A stretch of DNA of 5,413 bases. It comes from Bacteroidota bacterium (GTDB taxonomy: Bacteria > Bacteroidota > UBA10030 > UBA6906). Position 1 is the stretch's first letter. Each line of letters begins with the position of its first letter. Shown piece by piece: positions 1-5,009 of this stretch. The notes under the pieces were generated by a model. The model made no database searches, had not been told where the DNA came from, and saw only the letters and a program-made list of their open reading frames with translations. The stretch is taken from positions 1 through 5,413 of the forward strand of contig JAERML010000117.1 in NCBI GenBank assembly GCA_016844425.1, given 5' to 3'. The translations under genes and the position numbers were made by a program.

Positions 1-335
1 TCGAGAAGGTTCTTGACGTCAGCGCCAAGGAATATGGTAGGAAAGAGTCCCAGCTTTTCTTCCGCCTTTTCAAAGTTCCGCATCATCCCGTTGTAGCGCA
101 GCGGCACCGTCAACAAGTGGTATGCTGCGGCAAGCTGGATGATGCCCTGGAAGAATATCCGGCTCTCGGATGAGCTTCGCTTCCACACCTGTTCCCATGC
201 TTCGTGCGCATGCCAGAACTTCCTCTCGTTGAACAGTTGCCAACCGCGTAGGTAATCCTTCCAATCCTCATCGTCGAGGAGTGGCTCTACCAGCTGCAAA
301 GGATCAATTTCGTGGACAGATTTCTTGGGAATCAT
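1..335 (-). CDS. DUF309 family protein (COG1547-like), C-terminus beyond the left edge
   Basis: The reverse strand reads 111 codons from ATG at 335-333 without a stop to the window edge, so the gene is partial. The diagnostic DUF309 core is at residues 34-52, with LFNERKFWHAHEAWEQVWK: the small helical fold's 'LFN..kF..AHE.WE..W' signature, including H42, H44, E45 and E48. It is followed by FFQGIIQLAAAYH (61-73), which matches the family's second helix. The family has been labelled a predicted metal-dependent hydrolase, but I know of no firmly established activity, and none is claimed here. Members are usually somewhat longer than 111 residues, so a C-terminal helix or two is probably missing. 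The start codon overlaps the stop of the upstream SDR gene as ATGA (335-332), so translation is likely coupled. No strong Shine-Dalgarno precedes it, only a distant AAGGGA. The family call is firm; function is open. Confidence 0.88.
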   Translation of the reverse strand, partial: MIPKKSVHEIDPLQLVEPLLDDEDWKDYLRGWQLFNERKFWHAHEAWEQVWKRSSSESRIFFQGIIQLAAAYHLLTVPLRYNGMMRNFEKAEEKLGLFPTIFLGADVKNLL

Positions 336-1207
336 GTTGTGGATTTCCGTCCCTTCATTTTCTCATATACCTGCCGCTCTCCCAGCACTACCGGGAGCTG
401 ATGCGCCTCTGCCTTCTCCCGAAGTCCGGCCGCAAGAATAACAAACTCCCGCGACCCTTTGTGCGTGTATACTTCGGCTACCGGATGTCGTATACACTCC
501 ACGATTTTCTCCGCAACGTCTTCCGGCGGCAGGAGTCCCTCAATCGGTGGAAGGGGTACGCCTCGTTGCGCGGCAATCTTCTTGATGATAGGTCCTGACT
601 CCGAGAACATGGGCAGCATGGACCCCCCCTCGGTAACGTTTGCCCAATCGGTAAGCACTCCTGCCGGACACACAACGCTCGCGTGAATACCTGTTTCAGC
701 CAGCTCCTGCCGGAGTGCATGAGTGAACCCGACACACGCATGTTTTGCAGCAACGTAAGCACTATTATATGGGTAACCGAGCTTTCCGGCCATGCTCGCG
801 ATGTTGATGATATGGCCGTTTCCCTGTCGCTTCATATATCGTAGCGCAGGACGCGTTGTATACCAGAGCGAGAAAACGTTCACTGAAAACATGTTTGCGA
901 TCATCTCGTCGGTCGTATCTTCGACACTGGCGAAGTGGCCGCGCCCCGCGTTGTTGATCAGAAAGTCGATCCGTCCATTCTCCCGTACTGTCCGATGAAT
1001 CAGCTCTTCCGCCTCCTCCTTGTTGGTGACGTCACATCGAATAGCGAGGTGGTGCCCCGGGCGAACAGAGGAAGCGACCTCCTGGAGCCTGTCGATTCGT
1101 CGGGCAGCAAGAACGAGCCTGGCCCCCTTGGCCGCAAGCAAACGTGCAAGCGCTGCCCCGATTCCCGACGAAGCGCCGGTGATGACTGCGACTTTTCCTT
1201 CGAACAT
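332..1207 (-). CDS. Short-chain dehydrogenase/reductase (classical SDR), NAD(P)-dependent
   Basis: This 291-residue protein is a cytoplasmic Rossmann-fold oxidoreductase expected to interconvert an alcohol and a carbonyl using a nicotinamide cofactor. The glycine-rich motif TGASSGIG is at residues 10-17. Basic residues R36 and R37 at the end of beta-strand 2 favour NADP(H). The acidic D59 follows beta 3 and NNAG is at 85-88. The catalytic set is complete: N110, S138, Y151 and K155 (YVAAK). PAGVLT (181-186) follows strand beta 6. The C-terminal part (about 190-291) is longer than in minimal 250-residue SDRs and carries a 'PPEDVAEKIVECI' helix often seen in this subgroup, plus a basic tail. The substrate cannot be read from the sequence. 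It lies 15 bp downstream of the hydrolase gene and overlaps the DUF309 gene by 4 bp, so it is almost certainly co-transcribed with both. The start at 1207 is supported by a GGGAAGGA Shine-Dalgarno. Confidence 0.95.
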   Translation of the reverse strand: MFEGKVAVITGASSGIGAALARLLAAKGARLVLAARRIDRLQEVASSVRPGHHLAIRCDVTNKEEAEELIHRTVRENGRIDFLINNAGRGHFASVEDTTDEMIANMFSVNVFSLWYTTRPALRYMKRQGNGHIINIASMAGKLGYPYNSAYVAAKHACVGFTHALRQELAETGIHASVVCPAGVLTDWANVTEGGSMLPMFSESGPIIKKIAAQRGVPLPPIEGLLPPEDVAEKIVECIRHPVAEVYTHKGSREFVILAAGLREKAEAHQLPVVLGERQVYEKMKGRKSTT

Positions 1208-1219
1208 TCTGTCCTTCCC
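1208..1219 (-). promoter_or_regulatory. Ribosome binding site of the SDR gene
   Basis: On the minus strand GGGAAGGA (1219-1212) is followed by CAGA and then the ATG at 1207. It occupies nearly all of the 15-bp gap after the TAA of the hydrolase gene (1225-1223). This decides the SDR start and suggests re-initiation by ribosomes finishing the upstream gene. Confidence 0.7.
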
Positions 1220-1222
1220 GGG

Positions 1223-2248
1223 TTATTGGCGGTGGGGGACTGAGGCCCCTGATTCAGGGTCAAGCGAAAATTCGGCACCGGCGGTGGCGGAAGAAAGCGC
1301 CCATGTTTGACCGACGCTGTCGAGAACAATGCGGTCAGGTTGCGACGCTGCGGCAACCTTCAGCCGCTGCATCGGCTCGAGTGTAGCCTCTTCACTTTGG
1401 ATGAACGTCCGCCAGTGAATGGGCAGCATATAATACGCACCCATGTGGTCTGTCATCGCGAGCGCCTGCTCGGGGTTGGCATGATTATGAATCCAAGGAT
1501 CGTAGGCACCGATCGGCATGATGGCAAGGTCGATGGTGGTCGCGCGTGCGGAAAGCGATTTGAACATCTCGTGGTAGGCTGTATCACCGCCGAACACGAA
1601 GGAGCGGCCGTTCTTCGTAACAAGATATGCATTGAAGCTTCGCCCTTCATGGTAACCCCTCGATCGGTCTTTTTCCCACGGATACCGCCAGCCGAAGTGT
1701 TTTACTTCAAACGCCTCTATTCTAACATCGCCGATCTGCGTCCATTCTCCCCAATCAAGCTCATAGATTTCCTGAAAACCAAAGTCCTCAATCACATCCA
1801 CGGTATTCTTTGCCATCACCAACGGCGTGGCGCGGGGGAATCTCCGGAGGGATGGTGTGTCGAGATGGTCCATGTGTGCGTGGGAGACAAGGACGATATC
1901 GATAGGTGGAAGTTCATCGAATGTCAGCGCGGGGTGAACAAGTCGTTTCGGCCCGAGCGTGAAGAGGTCCGCCACGTTGAGTCCAACGCGGGGGGAGAAG
2001 ACCGGGTCGGTAACGATACGCGTTCCAAAAAAGTTGATCAGCACCGTAGCGTGCCCAATCCACGCCGCGGTGATAGTAGTATCATCCCACAAAGAGGGGT
2101 CCGGTTTGAAGTGTGGGATTTCCGGCTCTTCGTCGTTGGCGATCATCTCCCAGCGGGTTCGGCGCCGGGACGTTTCCTGTCCAAACAACCGAGACAGGGT
2201 GACAAGGCTCAATCCTATCGCGGTAAGAAACGTTCGTCGGGTTGGCAT
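1223..2248 (-). CDS. Metallo-beta-lactamase-fold hydrolase, NAPE-PLD-like (COG2220), with twin-arginine signal
   Basis: The protein has 341 residues. All expected zinc ligands are present: HAHMDH at 123-128 (H123, H125, D127, H128), H184, D222 in FGGDTAYH, and H278 in LPIHWRTF. The surrounding segments resemble N-acyl-phosphatidylethanolamine phospholipase D more than generic UlaG proteins: IGHATVLI (64-71), TDPVFSPR (80-87), LGPKR (98-102), ELPPIDIVLVSHAHMDHLD (112-130), ELDW (163-166), MPIGAYDPW (244-252) and IHW (277-279). Family members hydrolyse phosphodiester or related bonds, and the NAPE-PLD enzymes act on membrane phospholipids; the substrate here is unknown. Residues 3-8 (TRRTFL), followed by a hydrophobic stretch to about residue 23, form a twin-arginine signal. 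This implies export of a folded metalloenzyme, with no obvious AxA cleavage site and no lipobox Cys. The Tat motif also supports the ATG at 2248, which lacks a Shine-Dalgarno. It heads a tight cluster with the SDR and DUF309 genes. Confidence 0.92.
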   Translation of the reverse strand: MPTRRTFLTAIGLSLVTLSRLFGQETSRRRTRWEMIANDEEPEIPHFKPDPSLWDDTTITAAWIGHATVLINFFGTRIVTDPVFSPRVGLNVADLFTLGPKRLVHPALTFDELPPIDIVLVSHAHMDHLDTPSLRRFPRATPLVMAKNTVDVIEDFGFQEIYELDWGEWTQIGDVRIEAFEVKHFGWRYPWEKDRSRGYHEGRSFNAYLVTKNGRSFVFGGDTAYHEMFKSLSARATTIDLAIMPIGAYDPWIHNHANPEQALAMTDHMGAYYMLPIHWRTFIQSEEATLEPMQRLKVAAASQPDRIVLDSVGQTWALSSATAGAEFSLDPESGASVPHRQ

Positions 2249-2249
2249 A

Positions 2250-2265
2250 CTGTTTCAATGAACAG
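2250..2265 (-). other. Small hairpin abutting the hydrolase start codon
   Basis: On the minus strand CTGTTC, loop ATTG, AAACAG gives a 6-bp stem with one G-U pair and a 4-nt loop. It ends one base before the ATG at 2248, where a Shine-Dalgarno would normally lie. It is short enough to be chance and could only modestly affect initiation. Confidence 0.25.
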
Positions 2266-2284
2266 AGTTAATATTTGCGGTCAA

Positions 2285-2313
2285 GTTCTAGGTTGCTGTA
2301 AGAACACCATCAA
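2285..2313 (-). promoter_or_regulatory. Weak candidate promoter for the hydrolase-SDR-DUF309 cluster
   Basis: In the 85-bp gap between the flavoprotein stop and the hydrolase start, the minus strand reads TTGATG (2313-2308), a 17-bp spacer, then TAGAAC (2290-2285). Each hexamer matches the sigma-70 consensus at 4 of 6 positions. Transcription would begin near 2278, leaving a leader of about 30 nt. The match is modest. The alternative is read-through from the flavoprotein gene, since no terminator is visible in this gap. Confidence 0.25.
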
Positions 2314-2333
2314 CCGGACGATGATTCCCGACA

Positions 2334-3596
2334 TCATGCCGATTCTGAGAGCCAATCGTTGCCTGCCGCTTTTCCCGCCGTTACACCGGTCGAAAAGGCT
2401 GCCTGCAGGTTGTAACCACCCACCGGGCCCGCGATGTCCAAAACTTCACCACAGATGTATAATCCGCGGATCTTGCGCGATCTCATGGAACGCGGGTCGA
2501 TTTCGTCCAGCGAGACACCACCCGCTGTCACTTCACCTCGCTCAATATCGATACGTGATACCGTTCCAAGGCTCCATGATTTCAGGATCCGCACAATTGA
2601 TCGGCGTTCGTCGCGGGTGAGAACATGTCCTCTCTTTGTCGAATCAACCCGCGCCTCTTGCAGTAGGCGGGGAACAATTCTGTTGGGAAGCCAGGCTTCA
2701 AGAATAGAAATAATCATCTTTCCCCGTTGAGCCAGGACTACCCGGTTGATTTTCTCGTCTACTTCCTGAAAGTCGATAGTGGGGAAAAAGTCGAAGCGCA
2801 ACTCTACCGATCCCTGGTTCATAGCCTCTGCTGCAGAACGACTTAACTCCAGCGCGGCCGGGCCGGAAATGCCTTCATGAGTGAACAGGATATCGTCTCT
2901 CCATTCGGTCAGCTTCCCACCGTTGCTGTATACGGAAAGGCAACCATCCCGTAAGGCAACCCCCCTCCAATCCAAAGGAAGTCGTGGCGACACCGTGATC
3001 GGCGCGAGAGCTGGACGGACTGGCACGATGGTATGTCCTGTTGCAGCAGCCCATGCAAAGCCATCTCCCGTCGTTCCAGTTTTCGGATACGACGCCCCGC
3101 CCGTCGCAAGGACCAGATGATGTGTTTGGATATTCTCCCTTCCAACCACAACGCCGGAGATCTGATGGTCAGAAACATTGAGAGATTCGACTCGCGCGCG
3201 CAGTCTAATCTCGACGCCGGAACGTTGGAGTTCAGCAGACAACGCAGCAACCACGTCATCCGCCCTCCCGCTGACGGGAAAAACTCTCCCGTTATCCCGT
3301 GTGTATGTCTTCACTCCCCCATCCTCTATCATCGTGACAACTTCGACGGGGGAAAACTCATAAAGTGATGGCTTCAGGAATCTCGCCTCGCGACGCTCGA
3401 AGGCGGTAAGAATTTCTTCTGCTGATCCCGAGTGAGTGATGTTGCATTTGCCACCTCCGGAAATCAGGAGTTTGATACCGAGCTTTTTGTTCCGTTCAAG
3501 AAGGAGGACGCACACACCGAGTGAAGCAGCCTTCCACGCAGCAAACATCCCTGCAGCCCCGCCGCCCACAACAACGAGAGGAAACCGATCTGACAT
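2334..3596 (-). CDS. yhiN: YhiN/HI0933-family FAD-dependent oxidoreductase (BaiN/RdsA family)
   Basis: This 420-residue flavoprotein is full length for its family. The N-terminal dinucleotide-binding motif is VVVGGGAAG (G11, G13, G16), with E34 at the end of the second strand for the ribose of FAD. It is followed by the family hallmark ISGGGKCNITHSG (45-57). ATGGASYPKTGTTGDGF (164-180) and FTHEGISGPAALELS (238-252) are the next conserved blocks. The C-terminal FAD-closing block is VTAGGVSLDEI (356-366), then GLYICGEVLDIAGPVGGYNLQ (378-398). The E. coli relative YhiN was recently assigned as RdsA, which makes dihydrouridine at position 2449 of 23S rRNA. A clostridial relative, BaiN, was linked to bile-acid reduction. 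The rRNA role seems more likely for a free-living host, but the family is broad, so this is inference. No Shine-Dalgarno precedes the ATG at 3596. The gene diverges from the gene at 3968 and lies upstream of the hydrolase cluster. Confidence 0.93.
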   Translation of the reverse strand: MSDRFPLVVVGGGAAGMFAAWKAASLGVCVLLLERNKKLGIKLLISGGGKCNITHSGSAEEILTAFERREARFLKPSLYEFSPVEVVTMIEDGGVKTYTRDNGRVFPVSGRADDVVAALSAELQRSGVEIRLRARVESLNVSDHQISGVVVGRENIQTHHLVLATGGASYPKTGTTGDGFAWAAATGHTIVPVRPALAPITVSPRLPLDWRGVALRDGCLSVYSNGGKLTEWRDDILFTHEGISGPAALELSRSAAEAMNQGSVELRFDFFPTIDFQEVDEKINRVVLAQRGKMIISILEAWLPNRIVPRLLQEARVDSTKRGHVLTRDERRSIVRILKSWSLGTVSRIDIERGEVTAGGVSLDEIDPRSMRSRKIRGLYICGEVLDIAGPVGGYNLQAAFSTGVTAGKAAGNDWLSESA

Positions 3597-3862
3597 TCAA
3601 CAAAATAGAGAGTTTTTTCCATAAGAGCTATAGAGCTGCAAGGGCCTTTCTTTTTGATTGGTTTTGCCATGGTTTCTTTCATCTGCTTGGGTCAGCCAGT
3701 CACAGAATCAGGTTCATCGACAGTGGAGGCTGTCCAGGTTTCGGTTAGACAGGTCCAAACAAGCAAGAACCTTCAAAAAGATGGATTTCTATTCGTGTAT
3801 TTTTGACCATACCGGCAATTGGGTTAAGAATTGCCGTCGATAGTAATCTTTTGCGACTACGC
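3597..3862. other. Divergent intergenic region between the flavoprotein and the duplicated-helix gene
   Basis: No coding potential is convincing here. The region contains a short GACAG/CTGTC stem (3719-3734, 6-nt loop), a direct AGAGCT pair (3624-3629 and 3632-3637) and the inverted repeat at 3813-3836. A minus-strand promoter for the flavoprotein must lie here or be absent, but no well-spaced -35/-10 pair was found. On the plus strand TATTTTTG (3798-3805) matches the Bacteroidetes -7 element TAnnTTTG, but no -33 TTTG lies at the right distance. Confidence 0.55.
3813..3836. repeat. Perfect 8-bp inverted repeat upstream of the promoter (candidate operator)
   Basis: CGGCAATT (3813-3820) and AATTGCCG (3829-3836) are perfect reverse complements separated by 8 bases. 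The dyad ends 26 bp before the -35 hexamer at 3863, and its centre is near -73 relative to the predicted start. That position suits an upstream activator site. No T-run follows on either strand, so it is not a standard intrinsic terminator. Confidence 0.5.
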
Positions 3863-3891
3863 TTGACATCGAGCCATGAATCTGTTATCTT
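3863..3891 (+). promoter_or_regulatory. Sigma-70-type promoter of the duplicated-helix gene
   Basis: TTGACA (3863-3868, perfect -35) is separated by 17 bp from TATCTT (3886-3891, 4 of 6 matches to the -10). Transcription should start near 3898, giving a leader of about 70 nt before the ATG at 3968. The promoter lies inside what would be coding sequence if the longest open frame (from 3803) were used, so it argues for the shorter start. Confidence 0.7.
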
Positions 3892-3951
3892 CCTCACAGC
3901 AACGATGTGTTCTTGCAGGCACTACGTAGCTCAAATCACAAAAGGTCTCAC

Positions 3952-3958
3952 GGGGGAG
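3952..3958 (+). promoter_or_regulatory. Ribosome binding site deciding the start at 3968
   Basis: GGGGGAG (3952-3958) precedes the ATG at 3968 with a 9-base spacer. With the promoter at 3863-3891 it selects this ATG over the in-frame ATG at 3803, which lies upstream of the predicted transcript start. Confidence 0.75.
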
Positions 3959-3967
3959 AAGCAAGAC

Positions 3968-4819
3968 ATGAAAGTCTCAGGTAGTCACCGAGAGCCTCGA
4001 CATGGCAAAAGGACAAATGGGGGTTGGACACAGGGAGCAAACGTCACAGATCTAATCCGAACCGCTGAGAAACACATCGCTTCAAGAAAATACTCGTTTG
4101 CGCTGGAGCAGTTGATGGCTGCACAGCAGATCGAACCTCGTAACAGCTATATCCAGGCGATCATCTACCGTATCCAGAACCTTCAGAAAGGAGGTTCCAT
4201 GGAGAGCGGAGCACTTGAAGTGACAGTTGGCTCTGAGTTTCTCAACGGTATCAAAGGACCTGAGGACGAGAGTTCAATCATACCGCAGGGTGTTCAGGCG
4301 CGTGTACGGCAACTTACAAATCTTGCCAATAACTATCTGGAAAAAGGCTCCTTCGACTTTGCTTTTGAGTCGCTCATGAAGGCCTATCTTCTCGACCCAA
4401 CAAGTCCCTATGTTCTTGCTTGCGAAAAGGTGGTTCTTCCCGTGTGGGAAAATGCTCGCACCAACAAGCAACAGTTGGACTCCGATGGTGGGTTCGTTTC
4501 ACTCACAATGAACACAGAAAGGACAACCATGGCAGCCACCAAGAACGATGGATCGGGCCCAAATAACGCTACAGGCGTTCCGGGGTCCGGGCAATCCGGA
4601 TTGACAATGAGTCAGGACCAACGATTGGAAATGTTGAAGCAACAAAAAGAACTCGAACGAAGAGAACGCGAACGCGCGCTGTGGCAGGAAGCTTCCAAGC
4701 CGCCGAGGATCTTTGGTGAAGAAGATTTCCAGGGCACGGCTGGCGATACGACCCCCGAAACGCCAAAGCATGTCAGCGGGCTCTTCTCCAAGCTGAAGCT
4801 CGGCAAGTTTCTCGGATAG
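3968..4819 (+). CDS. Hypothetical protein with two TPR-like helical repeats, charged coiled-coil segment and basic C-terminal tail
   Basis: I do not recognise this 283-residue protein as a named family. Residues 26-73 and 113-160 are two copies of one helical unit. They align without gaps at an 87-residue offset, sharing V26/V113, L29/L116, A33/A120, F44/F131, A45/A132, E47/E134, L49-M50/L136-M137, A52/A139, P57/P144, Y61/Y148 and A64/A151. The pattern (A..........fAlE.LM.A..ieP...Y) is TPR-like, suggesting protein binding. Residues 165-212 are a Gly/Ser/Thr/Asn-rich linker. Residues 216-240 are a Gln/Glu/Arg-rich helix, likely a coiled coil. The protein ends in GLFSKLKLGKFLG. There is no signal peptide or membrane segment, so it is probably cytoplasmic. 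The start is chosen from a Shine-Dalgarno and an upstream promoter; the frame is open back to 3803, but that part overlaps the promoter. It appears to be a single-gene transcript followed by a hairpin. Confidence 0.85.
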   Translation: MKVSGSHREPRHGKRTNGGWTQGANVTDLIRTAEKHIASRKYSFALEQLMAAQQIEPRNSYIQAIIYRIQNLQKGGSMESGALEVTVGSEFLNGIKGPEDESSIIPQGVQARVRQLTNLANNYLEKGSFDFAFESLMKAYLLDPTSPYVLACEKVVLPVWENARTNKQQLDSDGGFVSLTMNTERTTMAATKNDGSGPNNATGVPGSGQSGLTMSQDQRLEMLKQQKELERRERERALWQEASKPPRIFGEEDFQGTAGDTTPETPKHVSGLFSKLKLGKFLG

Positions 4820-4842
4820 AGCCCGCCGGGAGGCTACATCGT

Positions 4843-4868
4843 CGGGTGTCTTCGGTGGGAGACATCCG
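4843..4868 (+). terminator. Candidate 3' hairpin after the duplicated-helix gene
   Basis: CGGGTGTCTT (4843-4852) pairs with GAGACATCCG (4859-4868) over 10 bp, including two G-U pairs, with the loop CGGTGG. It begins 23 bases after the stop codon. No U-run follows, so it is not a canonical intrinsic terminator. It may be a U-less terminator or an RNA 3'-end stabiliser. Confidence 0.4.
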
Positions 4869-4918
4869 TGGGCGCGTCAGGAGTTCCACGCCGTCCACAC
4901 AGCTCACATCACCTCCGC

Positions 4919-4945
4919 TATACTGATGTAACATCATGTTGCATC
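4919..4945 (+). promoter_or_regulatory. -10-like hexamer joined to a 21-bp dyad (candidate operator for the DUF5686-type gene)
   Basis: GATGTAACAT (4925-4934) and ATGTTGCATC (4936-4945) are reverse complements around a single central C, with one mismatch. TATACT (4919-4924), 5 of 6 matches to the -10 consensus, directly abuts the dyad, so a protein bound there would cover the transcription start. No good -35 hexamer lies 16-18 bp upstream (CACACA-like sequence), so the promoter part is weak. The start codon at 5010 is about 80 bases downstream. Confidence 0.4.
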
Positions 4946-5009
4946 CCCCGTATTCGAACATGAACCACCCGTTGCGTGCGTCGGACAGTTACCTTCCTAC
5001 ACATACATC

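Noticed and set aside
70..264. A 64-codon minus-strand frame at the left edge
   Set aside because: It is another frame of the DUF309 gene. The true frame begins at 335 and carries the AHEAWE signature.
281..598. Plus-strand frame of 105 codons over the SDR/DUF309 junction
   Set aside because: It is antisense to the SDR, has no motif or ribosome binding site, and is explained as a shadow.
2285..2305. GTTCT/AGAAC inverted arms in the flavoprotein-hydrolase gap as a terminator
   Set aside because: There are only 5 paired bases with an 11-nt loop and no T-run, so it is too weak to call.
1307..2620. A 437-codon plus-strand open frame opposite the hydrolase and the end of the flavoprotein
   Set aside because: It is antisense to two well-supported genes, crosses their intergenic gap, and its translation is rich in Arg, His, Pro and Cys with no recognisable motif. 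It looks like a shadow frame.
3464..3682. A minus-strand frame beginning upstream of the flavoprotein (MKETMAKPIKKK...)
   Set aside because: Most of it overlaps the flavoprotein in another frame, it has no Shine-Dalgarno, and its sequence has no domain. A short leader peptide is possible but unsupported.
3719..3734. GACAG/CTGTC stem in the divergent region
   Set aside because: A 5-bp stem is expected by chance in a region this long, with no supporting context.
3798..3805. TATTTTTG as a Bacteroidetes-type -7 promoter element
   Set aside because: The matching -33 TTTG is absent at about 19 bp upstream, and a much better sigma-70-type promoter lies downstream at 3863-3891.
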